This document shows, in pieces, positions 8,612-16,501 of a stretch of 59,532 nucleotides of DNA; the stretch's first letter is position 1; the number at the start of each line of letters is the position of its first letter. The stretch is from Mycobacterium sp. 1465703.0. Lineage in GTDB: Bacteria > Actinomycetota > Actinomycetes > Mycobacteriales > Mycobacteriaceae. The stretch lies in contig NZ_LZKU01000127.1 in assembly GCF_001672975.1 (NCBI RefSeq), positions 1 through 59,532 on the forward strand. Direction: 5' to 3'. A program made the translations under genes and the position numbers. Under the pieces are notes generated by a model. That model was given only the letters and a program-made list of their open reading frames with translations. It searched no databases and was not told the origin of the DNA.

Positions 8612-8641
8612 CCCATAATCGAACATGGGTTCGATTATGGG
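8612..8641. promoter_or_regulatory. LexA (SOS) box within a perfect 30-bp palindrome
   Basis: 13-bp perfect arms (8612-8624 and 8629-8641) around ATGG. The core at 8619-8634 is TCGAAC-N4-GTTCGA, the established mycobacterial LexA operator. It lies 85 bp upstream of the small secreted-protein gene (+) and 249 bp upstream of the USP start (-). The extension of the palindrome beyond the LexA core makes it a very strong site. Confidence 0.8.
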
Positions 8642-8718
8642 CTTCGGCCGTTACCTAGAGTCGGTGGTCCGCAGCAGAATCAGCGATGTCCGTTGGAGCG
8701 GTCAAGAAGGAAGAACTG

Positions 8719-8943
8719 ATGAAGAGGCCAATACTGCGCGCATCGGCGGCAGTAGCCATAGCGCTGGCACCCCTCTGCATTCCATCAGCACAAGCACACG
8801 CCGACGATCGCTGTGTCAGCGTCACCGATCCCGCTGCCCACAAGGCTTGTATCGACAAATTGCGCGAATTCTGGAGATACCAGAGACGGGCGTGCGCGGC
8901 GAGCCCCATTCACGGACAGGTGGGCCACGCGTGGCCGTGTTAG
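8719..8943 (+). CDS. Small secreted Cys-containing protein, SOS box upstream
   Basis: A 74-residue precursor. A signal peptide (MKRPILRASAAVAIALAPL, likely cut at AHA/DD) is followed by about 43 mature residues with four cysteines (RCVS, KACI, RACA and a C-terminal Cys). AGGAAG just before the ATG decides the start; the longer frame adds 11 residues. The LexA box is the only recognisable control element upstream. The family is unknown. Disulfides in the mature part suggest an extracellular role. Confidence 0.65.
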   Translation: MKRPILRASAAVAIALAPLCIPSAQAHADDRCVSVTDPAAHKACIDKLREFWRYQRRACAASPIHGQVGHAWPC

Positions 8944-8950
8944 CGCCTGC

Positions 8951-9271
8951 CTAGTGACCAGGCCCCTCATCCCGCCGGGGGTCCGCAGCAATCGCCCCTT
9001 CTCCAAATAGGCGTACTCGGGCCCCTGCTATCACTGCCTCGGCTTCTGCAATTACTGCTTCTGCCGCCGCCTCGGCTACTGGCGTCGCCGCGACTCCCTC
9101 GGCTTCTGCTGCCTCGGCGGGCCGAGCCGTGTCTTGGCGTGCCACCGTCAGCGCGCAAATCAGCACGCCGGCACATCCTACGGCGGCCACGATCGGCCCA
9201 GCTGCGGCGGTGACGACGAACGCAAAGGAAAAGCTCAAAACAATGAGCCGAACAAGCCTCCTGGTCGTCAT
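8951..9271 (-). CDS. Small membrane protein with Ala/Glu-repeat tail
   Basis: A 106-residue protein. A basic start (MTTRRLVRL) leads into two hydrophobic helices (LSFSFAFVVTAAAGPIVAA and GCAGVLICALTV), then an Ala/Glu-rich tail with imperfect repeats (AEAAAEAVIAEAEAVIAGA) that could form a helix or coiled coil. The repeats are visible as short direct repeats in the DNA. No Shine-Dalgarno is obvious. It converges on the small secreted gene, 7 bases apart. Function unknown. Confidence 0.55.
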   Translation of the reverse strand: MTTRRLVRLIVLSFSFAFVVTAAAGPIVAAVGCAGVLICALTVARQDTARPAEAAEAEGVAATPVAEAAAEAVIAEAEAVIAGARVRLFGEGAIAADPRRDEGPGH

Positions 9272-9431
9272 GAAGCTTAAGTCGGCTTGTACGGCGTTGA
9301 CGTTACACTGAGGACTCTCAGGTGATTCCTCTTCGTCACGGTCCAGCTTTTCGCGCTGAGCCGGTGTTCTGGGAATCTGGGCCGATATTGCACGAATATT
9401 GCACGGCTTTACATTCACCCTGGTCAGGTGG

Positions 9432-9504
9432 TGCCCCCGGCAGGATTCGAACCTGCGACACCGGCTTTAGGAGAGCCGTGCTCTATCCCCTGAGCTACGG
9501 GGGC
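9432..9504 (-). tRNA. tRNA-Arg (anticodon CCT)
   Basis: A complete 73-nt cloverleaf: acceptor GCCCCCG/CGGGGGC, D-arm GCTC/GAGC, anticodon stem CGGCT/AGCCG with loop CTCCTAA, T-arm GCAGG-TTCGAAT-CCTGC and discriminator A. CCA is genomically encoded (9429-9431). The anticodon CCU reads AGG. Its 3' half is partly repeated at 7530-7558, marking it as a probable past integration site. Confidence 0.97.
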
Positions 9505-9553
9505 GGACGGGCGTGAGCTTACCGGCACGGCCGCCGGTAAATCGCCGCGGCGG

Positions 9554-10372
9554 TCAGCGCAGTTCGGCGATCACCTTCGAGAAGTTGTCGATGTTGTTGT
9601 CCTGCACGGTGAAGGACGACACGTCGTACTTCTCCCGGTATGCGAGCAGCGTGTCGGCGATATCGCGGGGCGAACCGCTGAGTACCGAGGGCTGGGACAA
9701 GATCTCTTCGTCGGACAGGTCCGGCGCGTAAGCGCGGGTCAGCTTGAGGTCGGGCTCGGTCTCGCCGACCCGCGGCATCGCCGTGATGGCCAGGTTCAGC
9801 TCGAGTGTGTCGAACCGGTCTCCCGCCGCCTTGCGGACGAAGTCCACGCGTTCGGCGAACGGGTCTTCGACGTCGCGCACCTTGGAGCCGGTCAGCCCGA
9901 TGATGTCGGCGTTGCGTGCCGCGATGGTCAGCACCCGGTCGCCGTTGCCGGCGATAATCAGGGGCGTCGACGGATGGTGTTCCTTCAGGTACTTCGTCAT
10001 GTGCTCGAGGTAGTCGACCCGGGCACCGGCGCTGGGATACGGAATCTCCGCGGCTTCGAACTCATCCCGGACGTAACCGGTGCCGAGCCCGATCTCGAGG
10101 CGGCCGTCGCTGAGCACATTCAGTGCTTGCATGTCCCGGCTGAGCAGCGCGGGCTTGTAGAACGCGGAGTTGAGCACATACATGCTCAGCCGCAGCGTGG
10201 TGGTGGCCATCGCGACCGCGGTCAGTGTCGGGAAGGGTGCCGCGGCGCCCAAATGGTCTGGCACGCAGAGGATGTCGAAACCGGCGTCTTCAGCGCGCTT
10301 GGCCTTGTCCAGCAGGGCCTCGCGGGTCTTGAAGAACCGCATACTCATTCCGAAGCGAAAATCCTTGGCCAC
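9554..10372 (-). CDS. LLM-class (luciferase-like) F420-dependent oxidoreductase
   Basis: A 272-residue TIM-barrel protein of the luciferase-like family: GFDILCVPDHLGA near the N-terminus, the ALNVLSDGRLEIGLGTGY signature in the middle and GSPRDIADTLLAYREKYDV near the C-terminus. In mycobacteria these usually use F420 as hydride carrier. I chose GTG 10372 because GGAGA sits about six bases before it; GTG 10378 is an alternative. Last gene of the mntH leftward group, 13 bases after the upstream stop. Confidence 0.85.
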   Translation of the reverse strand: MAKDFRFGMSMRFFKTREALLDKAKRAEDAGFDILCVPDHLGAAAPFPTLTAVAMATTTLRLSMYVLNSAFYKPALLSRDMQALNVLSDGRLEIGLGTGYVRDEFEAAEIPYPSAGARVDYLEHMTKYLKEHHPSTPLIIAGNGDRVLTIAARNADIIGLTGSKVRDVEDPFAERVDFVRKAAGDRFDTLELNLAITAMPRVGETEPDLKLTRAYAPDLSDEEILSQPSVLSGSPRDIADTLLAYREKYDVSSFTVQDNNIDNFSKVIAELR

Positions 10373-10385
10373 CAACACTCTCCGT

Positions 10386-11459
10386 TCAACGATCCGACAT
10401 TGACCAGCGACGGGCGGCCTCGGCCAACCCCTGGACCAGGGCGCTGGTAACCGACGACAAACCGTCATCGCCCGGCAGCGGGCTGCGCGGGCTGATGCCG
10501 CGGACCCGCGCCGAGAGCTCCAGCTGGGCTCCGCCGTTGCGCACCCGGTTCACCGGGTTGCGTGGGTGCAGACCGCGCAATTCCGCCGGGATGTCGTCGA
10601 GGTCGGTGATCACCTGGTAGCCGGTCAGCCGGATGTGCCGGGTCAGATGTGCGGCCAGCTCCCGGTTGCGCCCACCAGCCAGCAGTTGGGTGCTGCGCCC
10701 GTCGCGGCCGTACCCGTGCAGCGACACCGCCACGTCGACGTGGTCCAGGAACTCGGCGAGTCGGGTCGACTCGGCCGGGTCGAACAAGGCCGACGGCAGA
10801 TGATGCGGGTAACGGTCAGGGTGACGTACCACGTACACCGACGCCCCGGCGGCCTCGGCGGCGCGTTCGGCGATCACGTCGGTCATCTCTTCCAGGCCGC
10901 CGCCATGGATCGCGATAAAGCCGAAACGCGAACGCAACTGACTACTTTCGATCACCCCGGGCTCGTTCAGCAATGCCGAAAGTGACTGTGGCCCAGCCCC
11001 GGCCGCCGACGATTTCGGGCGAGGCCAGCCGGCGGGATCCCAGCGGCGCAAGAAGTCGACCCAGCGTTGCGGCAACCCGTGCTCGGTGGCGCCATCGATG
11101 ATCTTGGGCAGGTAGCCCGGGCGCGGTGGGCCCGGCGTCACCCGGTGATCGATGTACACCCACGCCGGGGACGGCCCGTCGTCGGTGTGCACGGTCATCT
11201 CGTCGCGCCGGTAGCGCACCGGCACGCCCTCGGCGCTGTCCAGCGTCGCCAGATCACCGTCGGAGATCTGCCACACCACCCCGTAAACCCGATTGCCGGC
11301 GAGCGGTTCGACGGTGGCCACGCCGCGCTGGTTGATCAGCCAGTCGTGATCGGTCAGCACCGCAGGCCGCGGATGGGCGGCATCGGGACAGCGCTGCGCC
11401 ATCTGTCTGACGCATAGGTTCGACCCGTATGCGAAGTAAAGGTGCCGGCGGGCCGGCAT
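10386..11459 (-). CDS. Fusion: gamma-glutamylcyclotransferase-like domain + poly-gamma-glutamate hydrolase-like domain
   Basis: A 357-residue two-domain protein, counterpart of Rv0923c by position. Residues 8-15 (YFAYGSNL) and E77 in DSAEG are the binding loop and catalytic Glu of the GGCT/AIG2 fold. From about residue 178 comes a phage-type poly-gamma-glutamate hydrolase domain with likely zinc ligands in HGGGLEE (H185, E190) and SLHGYGR (H248). Both domains act on gamma-glutamyl bonds, so one protein could cut gamma-glutamyl polymers and cyclise the products. No signal peptide, so probably cytoplasmic. Its ATG abuts the mntH stop (TGA-ATG): translational coupling. Confidence 0.8.
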   Translation of the reverse strand: MPARRHLYFAYGSNLCVRQMAQRCPDAAHPRPAVLTDHDWLINQRGVATVEPLAGNRVYGVVWQISDGDLATLDSAEGVPVRYRRDEMTVHTDDGPSPAWVYIDHRVTPGPPRPGYLPKIIDGATEHGLPQRWVDFLRRWDPAGWPRPKSSAAGAGPQSLSALLNEPGVIESSQLRSRFGFIAIHGGGLEEMTDVIAERAAEAAGASVYVVRHPDRYPHHLPSALFDPAESTRLAEFLDHVDVAVSLHGYGRDGRSTQLLAGGRNRELAAHLTRHIRLTGYQVITDLDDIPAELRGLHPRNPVNRVRNGGAQLELSARVRGISPRSPLPGDDGLSSVTSALVQGLAEAARRWSMSDR

Positions 11460-12686
11460 TCAGCCGGTCACCGTCAGCCAGATGAGCACCACGTTAAGCA
11501 GACTAATCAATACGCCGACGGCCCAGCCAAGCATCGTGGTGATGCGGTGATTGGCGTCGCCACCCATCAGCCCGCGATCGCTGGTCAGCTTGATCAAAGG
11601 CAGCACGGCAAAAGGTATTCCGAACGACAACACCACCTGCGACAACACCAGTGCGCGGGTGGGGTCGAAGCCCACCGCCAGGATCACCAGCGCGGGCACC
11701 AGGGTGATCACCCGCCGGAGCACCATCGGAATCGACCGGTGCAGCAATCCCTGCATGATCATGGCGCCGGCGTAGGCGCCCACCGACGACGACGCCAGAC
11801 CCGACGCGAGCAACCCGATGGCGAACAACACCGCGATGGTCGCGCCCAGCGTGTTGTGGATCGCGGAGTAGGCGCCCTCGATCGAGGCGCTGACGTCGCG
11901 GTGCTGCAGGTTGACCGCGGCGATCACCAACATCACGGCGTTCACCGTGCCGGCCACCGTCATCGCCAGCACGACGTCCCAGCGGGTGACGCGCAGCAGC
12001 AGGCGCCGATGTGATCCCTCGTCGGGGTGCCCGTGCCGGTCCAGCACCAGGCCCGAATGCATGTACACCGCGTGCGGCATCACGGTGGCGCCCAGGATGG
12101 CGGCGGCCAGCAGCACGCTTTCGGTGCCGTGGAACCGGGGCAGCAACCCGCCCAGCATCTCCTCCGGAGGTGCCGTCTTGACGAAGAAACTCGCGGCAAA
12201 CCCGATCGCGATCACCAGCAGCAAGCCGGTGATCACCCGCTCGAAGATGATTTGTCCCCGGCGGTCCTGGATCCCGAGCAGCAGCAGGGCCACCAGGCCG
12301 GTGATCAGCCCGCCGACCAGCAGCGGCAGATTGAACAGAATGTGCAAGGCGATGGCCCCGCCGACGACTTCGGCCGCATCGGTTGCGATGGCGACGAGTT
12401 CGGCCTGCGCCCAGTAGACCAACCTGGCCGGACGGCCCATCCGCTTGCCGATCATCGCGGGCAGGGAGCGTCCGGTGACCAGCCCCAGCTTGGCGGACAG
12501 GTACTGCACCAGCCCGGCCAGAACGTTGGCCGCCACGATGACCCACAACAGCAGATAGCCGTACTGCGAGCCGGCGCTGACGTTGGCCGCAACGTTTCCC
12601 GGGTCGACGTAGGCGATCGCGGCGACGAACGCGGGCCCGAGCAAGTACCAGTTGGCCTTGAGTGAGCCCTGGGTGCGCTGGTCCAA
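11460..12686 (-). CDS. mntH: Nramp-type divalent metal (Mn2+)/H+ symporter
   Basis: A 408-residue Nramp transporter, counterpart of Rv0924c. The helix-1 metal site DPGN is at residues 28-31 and the helix-6 motif MPHAVYMHS is present; about eleven hydrophobic helices can be counted. It imports Mn2+ (also Fe2+) across the inner membrane using protons. The start is TTG 12686 with GAGG eight bases upstream. The 97 bp upstream include an A/T-rich stretch (about 12702-12732) with an imperfect TTCAC/GTGAG repeat, a candidate metal-regulator site. It heads the group with the GGCT-hydrolase and LLM genes. Confidence 0.95.
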   Translation of the reverse strand: MDQRTQGSLKANWYLLGPAFVAAIAYVDPGNVAANVSAGSQYGYLLLWVIVAANVLAGLVQYLSAKLGLVTGRSLPAMIGKRMGRPARLVYWAQAELVAIATDAAEVVGGAIALHILFNLPLLVGGLITGLVALLLLGIQDRRGQIIFERVITGLLLVIAIGFAASFFVKTAPPEEMLGGLLPRFHGTESVLLAAAILGATVMPHAVYMHSGLVLDRHGHPDEGSHRRLLLRVTRWDVVLAMTVAGTVNAVMLVIAAVNLQHRDVSASIEGAYSAIHNTLGATIAVLFAIGLLASGLASSSVGAYAGAMIMQGLLHRSIPMVLRRVITLVPALVILAVGFDPTRALVLSQVVLSFGIPFAVLPLIKLTSDRGLMGGDANHRITTMLGWAVGVLISLLNVVLIWLTVTG

Positions 12687-12783
12687 CGTGCCGACCTCGA
12701 TTCACTTCACCGAATAATAAAGTGAGGTTAATCGAACATTGCGGCGTCCCCTGCACCGGCTGCGGCGTTTCCGGCGTCGAGGC

Positions 12784-13860
12784 TCACTGCGGAAGGTAGA
12801 GCCCCTTGCCGGTGACCAGCGGCAGGTCCAGCGTCGTCACGATGCCCGCGGGCGCGGCCACCACCGCGGGGATCGCGTTGACGACGCGCATCGCGGTGGC
12901 CACCAGGCCGGCGTGGTTGTGATCGCCGTTGCGGCTGCTCAGACAGATGTCCATGGCGTAGGACGGTTCGCCGGTGATCTCGATGCGGTAGGAGCCGCCC
13001 TCCTGGGCGGGCTGCGGCCATTCGGGGCACAGGTCCTCGCGCAGCCGGGTCACGTGTTCGAGGACGACGACGGGAGCGCCGTTGACCATGCCCGACACTT
13101 CGAACCGCAGCGCCGCGGCGGTGCCCTTGGCGATATGACCCGAGGCGATGTCGAAGTCCTCGGGGGCCGGTATCCGGACGTGGTTTTGGGTGACCTCGTC
13201 CAGCGAAATGCCCAGGCCCGCCGCCATCTGCCGGATCACCGAACCCCACGCCAGGCTGAGCACACCGGGCTGCAGCAGCATGGGGATGTCGTCGAGCGGC
13301 TTGCCGAATCCCATGACGTCGAACATCACCGCGGCGCTGTCATATGTGGCGTAGTCGACGATCTCCATGCACCGGATCTGCTGGATGCTCTGGCAGGTAC
13401 CGGCAAGGGCCAGCGGCAGCAGATCATTGGCGAAGCCGGGATCGATGCCGTTGACGTAGAGGCTTGAATTGCCTTCGCGCGCTGCGTCTTCCAGCGGCTT
13501 GATGAGTTCTTCAGGGATCACCTGCCACGGATACTGCAAGAAGACCGGGCCACTGCCGACGATGTTGATCCCCGCCGCCAGGACGCGCCGGTAGTCCTCG
13601 AGTGCCTCGGGCAATCGGTTGTCGGCCAGTGCGTTGTACACCGCGCACTGCGGCCCGGTGGCGAGCACGGCATCCAGATCGGTGCTGGCGACTACGCCCG
13701 TCGGCTCGGTAAGTCCGGCAAGATCTGCGGCGTCTTTGCCGGCCTTGGCGTCCGACGACACCCAGACGCCGGTCAGTTCGAACTCCGGATTGGCGATGAG
13801 CGCCCGCAGCGCGTGGATACCGACGTTGCCGGTGCCCAGTTGGACGACGGGGATGGGCAT
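12784..13860 (-). CDS. Dihydrodipicolinate-reductase-like NAD(P)-dependent oxidoreductase
   Basis: A 358-residue protein, counterpart of Rv0926c. An N-terminal Rossmann fold (VVQLGTGNVGIHALRAL, residues 5-21) is followed by a DapB/diaminopentanoate-dehydrogenase-like domain. Proteins of this type in mycobacteria are annotated only by fold; the substrate is unknown. The ATG is 24 bases after the SDR stop at 13885, so it is co-transcribed with the SDR gene. Confidence 0.82.
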   Translation of the reverse strand: MPIPVVQLGTGNVGIHALRALIANPEFELTGVWVSSDAKAGKDAADLAGLTEPTGVVASTDLDAVLATGPQCAVYNALADNRLPEALEDYRRVLAAGINIVGSGPVFLQYPWQVIPEELIKPLEDAAREGNSSLYVNGIDPGFANDLLPLALAGTCQSIQQIRCMEIVDYATYDSAAVMFDVMGFGKPLDDIPMLLQPGVLSLAWGSVIRQMAAGLGISLDEVTQNHVRIPAPEDFDIASGHIAKGTAAALRFEVSGMVNGAPVVVLEHVTRLREDLCPEWPQPAQEGGSYRIEITGEPSYAMDICLSSRNGDHNHAGLVATAMRVVNAIPAVVAAPAGIVTTLDLPLVTGKGLYLPQ

Positions 13861-13884
13861 GACGTGCTCCTCAGCGGTCGGGGG

Positions 13885-14676
13885 TCACAGATCCGGGACG
13901 GGGATGTCGAGATTGGGGAAGGTGAGGCCGCCGTCGACCTCGAGTGTCTTACCGGTCAGGAAGCTGCCGGCGGGGGAAGCCAAATAGACTGCGGCAGCGG
14001 CAATATCGACCGGATCGCCGAGGCGGCGCATCGGGGTTGCCTTCTCCATCGGCGCACGCAACTCGTCGTTGGAGGCGACCACATCCAGCGCGGAGGTCAG
14101 GATCGATCCCGGCGCGATGGCGTTGACACGGATGCGCGGGCACAGGTCCAGTGCGGTCAGCCGGGTGTAGTGCGACAGCGCGGCCTTGGCGGTGCCGTAG
14201 GCCGCGAAACCACGCCCGGCCAACCGGCCCATGGTCGAGGTGATGTTGATGATGCTGCCGCCCTCGGAGTGCTTCAGCATCAACGGCACCGCCGCCAGCG
14301 TCAGCGCGTGGGCGGTGCCGACGTTGAACGTGAAGGCGTCTTTGAGGTCTTTCGTCGAGGTGGTCAGCAGCGTGTTGGGCATCGTGCCGCCGACGTTGTT
14401 CACGACGATGTCTAGTTTCCCGAAGGCGTCGACGGCCTGCCCGGCCAGCTCCGCAGTGGACTCGGGGTGCGCCAGGTCGGCGGCCACCACATGGGCCTTG
14501 CGCCCGACGGCGCGGACCTGTTCAGCGACGGCTTCTAGTTGAGACTCCGTGCGCGAGGCGATGAGGACATCCGCACCCGCCTCGGCGAAGGCCAGCGCAA
14601 TGGCTGCCCCGAGGCCGCGGCCTGCACCGGTGATGACGGCGACTTTGTCATCGAGACGGAACCTGTCAAGGATCAT
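13885..14676 (-). CDS. Short-chain dehydrogenase/reductase
   Basis: A 263-residue classical SDR, counterpart of Rv0927c. Cofactor loop GAGRGLG near residue 17, NNVGG (the NNAG-equivalent), catalytic INITS and AAYGTAK (Tyr-x3-Lys), and the C-terminal GKTLEVDGG. The start is set by AGAGG five to six bases before ATG 14676. The ketone or alcohol substrate is unknown; pairing with the DapB-like gene suggests a shared pathway. Confidence 0.9.
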   Translation of the reverse strand: MILDRFRLDDKVAVITGAGRGLGAAIALAFAEAGADVLIASRTESQLEAVAEQVRAVGRKAHVVAADLAHPESTAELAGQAVDAFGKLDIVVNNVGGTMPNTLLTTSTKDLKDAFTFNVGTAHALTLAAVPLMLKHSEGGSIINITSTMGRLAGRGFAAYGTAKAALSHYTRLTALDLCPRIRVNAIAPGSILTSALDVVASNDELRAPMEKATPMRRLGDPVDIAAAAVYLASPAGSFLTGKTLEVDGGLTFPNLDIPVPDL

Positions 14677-14870
14677 GGCGGCCTCTCTTCGTTTCGGTGT
14701 CAGCCGACACGGTAGCAAGCCGCGTCGTCTCGGATCGGGCATTTCTGGAACAGGTTCTACTTTTGCATACCAGCATGGTGACCCAGCCTGCCGATTGCCA
14801 TGCCGAGGCCCGCATGCGTCCGTCACCGTGCACCCGGCTCTCGCGTGCGCTGCCAGACCATTCGCCCGCC

Positions 14871-14892
14871 GTTAACCTTGCTGCTGTTAGCT
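14871..14892 (+). promoter_or_regulatory. GTT-repeat motif upstream of the pstS relic (phosphate-control-like)
   Basis: GTTAACCTTGCTGCTGTTAG repeats almost unchanged at 15277 before the intact pstS. GTT-led heptamers in direct order resemble RegX3-type phosphate-response sites. The duplication shows that the promoter was copied with the gene. Confidence 0.4.
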
Positions 14893-14935
14893 CAACGGTG
14901 GCGGTAATGTTTTATCTTCACCGTGAGGAACTAAC

Positions 14936-15118
14936 TTGAGCCGCAACCAATTTGGTGCCTGCTCGAAGTATCCCGACCCGCAGATCGGCGCGGCGGTAAA
15001 GGCATTCCTGCAAAGCACCATTGGCGCCGGACAGAACGGCTTGGCGGGCAATGGCTATATCCGGGTTCCGCGGTCCTTCAAGTCCCGATTGGCGGACGCC
15101 ATCGACGCCGTCTCGTGA
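14936..15118 (+). pseudogene. pstS relic: start codons fused to the C-terminal 52 codons
   Basis: A 60-codon frame starting at TTG. Residues 1-8 (MSRNQFGA) parallel the pstS start (MKLNRFGA) and the rest is close to the PstS C-terminus from CSKYPD on, including a shared [18 protein letters not shown] block. About 300 central codons are missing, including the lipobox and phosphate-binding residues, so it cannot bind phosphate. The upstream promoter-like repeat and Shine-Dalgarno are also duplicated. It is the remnant of a tandem pstS copy after an internal deletion; the short shared TGCT at the joint suggests microhomology. Confidence 0.88.
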
Positions 15119-15276
15119 TGGGAGGACCGGGTGCGCGGTGCGCCCGAGTGGGCGGTGCAGCCCCAGCGACCTTCTTTGCTGCCGCACGCTGTCGAGGCGA
15201 ATGAAATGCCGCTCCCGCCGACGTCGCCGGGGGGTGCCACCGCGTTCAGCGGCGGTCGTCGAACAATTTGCTCAAC

Positions 15277-15299
15277 GTTAACCTTGTTACTGTTAGCTT
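15277..15299 (+). promoter_or_regulatory. Phosphate-control-like GTT repeats before pstS
   Basis: GTTAACC, GTTACTG and GTTAGCT occur within 23 bp, about 85 bp upstream of the pstS start. The same element precedes the relic at 14871. The position suits SenX3-RegX3-type activation under phosphate starvation; no binding data can be read from sequence. Confidence 0.45.
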
Positions 15300-15382
15300 C
15301 GGGGCTGCGAGACGGGCTGGTCGGAGCGCAGCGCTACTGACCGGCGGCGATCCTGTTTCATCCCTACCGGTAAGGAAGCGAA

Positions 15383-16495
15383 TTGAAACTCAATCGATTT
15401 GGCGCCGTGCTGAGTGTCCTGAGCGCCGCCACGCTGACATTGTCGGGGTGCGGCAGCGACAACAACGCAACAGGCGCGAACACGACCAACGGCTCCTCGT
15501 CAGACAAGGTGAGCTGCGGCGGGGCCAAAGCCCTCAAGGCCAGCGGTTCGACAGCTCAGGCCAACGCGATGACCCGCTTCGTCAACGCGTTCGAGCACGC
15601 CTGCCACGGCCAGACGCTGAACTACACCGCCAACGGTTCGGGCGCGGGCATCAGTGAATTCAATGGCAAACAAACCGATTTCGGTGGCTCGGATTCGCCG
15701 CTGGCGCCGAACGAATACACCGCCGCGCAACAACGTTGCGGTTCGCCGGCATTGAACCTGCCGGTGGTTTTCGGCCCGATCGCCATTACCTATAACGTCA
15801 CCGGCCTCAATTCACTGAGCCTGGATGGCCCCACGGCCGCCAAAATCTTCAACGGCGCGATCACGACGTGGAATGACCCCGCGATCCAGGCGCTCAATCC
15901 CGGCGTGACCTTGCCCGCCGAGCCCATTCACGTCGTATTCCGCAACGACCAATCCGGCACCACGGACAACTTCCAGAAATACCTCGATGCCGCATCTGAC
16001 GGTGCATGGGGCAAGGGCGCCGGAAAGACATTCAAGGGTGGTGTCGGCGAGGGAGCAAAGGGCAACGACGGCACCTCAGCGGCGATCAAGTCCACCGAAG
16101 GATCGATCACCTACAACGAATGGTCGTTTGCCCAAGCGCAGAAACTGAACGTGGCCAAGGTCGTCACCTCGGCCGGCCCGGATGCGGTGTCGGTGAGCGC
16201 CGATTCCGTGGGCAAGACGATTGCTGGCGCGAAAATTTCCGGCCAGGGTAACGACCTGGTGCTTGACACTCTCTCGTTCTACAAGCCGACCCAGGCCGGT
16301 TCGTATCCGATCGTGCTGGCGACCTACGAGATCGTCTGCTCGAAGTACCCCGACACCCAGGTCGGGACGGCGGTAAAGGCATTCCTGCAAAGCACCATTG
16401 GCGCCGGACAGAACGGCCTCGCCGACAACGGCTACATCCCGATCCCTGACGCGTTCAAGGCGAGACTGGCTTCCTCGATCAACGCCATCACATAA
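15383..16495 (+). CDS. pstS: Phosphate-binding lipoprotein of the Pst ABC transporter
   Basis: A 370-residue periplasmic-type binding lipoprotein. Signal peptide with lipobox LSGC (lipid Cys at 23), then the phosphate-site loops: KASGSTAQ, the FGGSDSPL loop and the [10 protein letters not shown] loop. It captures phosphate at the outer face of the membrane for PstC/PstA. The TTG start has AAGGAAG five bases upstream. First gene of pstS-pstC-pstA; M. tuberculosis pstS3 (Rv0928) is the positional match. A truncated duplicate precedes it. Confidence 0.95.
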   Translation: MKLNRFGAVLSVLSAATLTLSGCGSDNNATGANTTNGSSSDKVSCGGAKALKASGSTAQANAMTRFVNAFEHACHGQTLNYTANGSGAGISEFNGKQTDFGGSDSPLAPNEYTAAQQRCGSPALNLPVVFGPIAITYNVTGLNSLSLDGPTAAKIFNGAITTWNDPAIQALNPGVTLPAEPIHVVFRNDQSGTTDNFQKYLDAASDGAWGKGAGKTFKGGVGEGAKGNDGTSAAIKSTEGSITYNEWSFAQAQKLNVAKVVTSAGPDAVSVSADSVGKTIAGAKISGQGNDLVLDTLSFYKPTQAGSYPIVLATYEIVCSKYPDTQVGTAVKAFLQSTIGAGQNGLADNGYIPIPDAFKARLASSINAIT

Positions 16496-16501
16496 CCTGA
16501 G

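Larger units (their letters stand above)
8364..8718. other. 355-bp divergent intergenic region holding two operators
   Basis: No gene is visible. The region contains the TTTACA inverted repeat near the USP gene and the LexA palindrome nearer the secreted-protein gene. Frames that cross it have poor codon use. Confidence 0.6.

Noticed and set aside
8364..8718. DosR (hypoxia) box before the stress protein
   Set aside because: No GGGACT-N3-like palindrome with GTCCC is present; the only symmetric sites are the TTTACA repeat and the LexA box.
11503..12756. 417-codon frame on - overlapping mntH
   Set aside because: A frame-shifted shadow of mntH with Arg/Gly-rich composition and no hydrophobic pattern.
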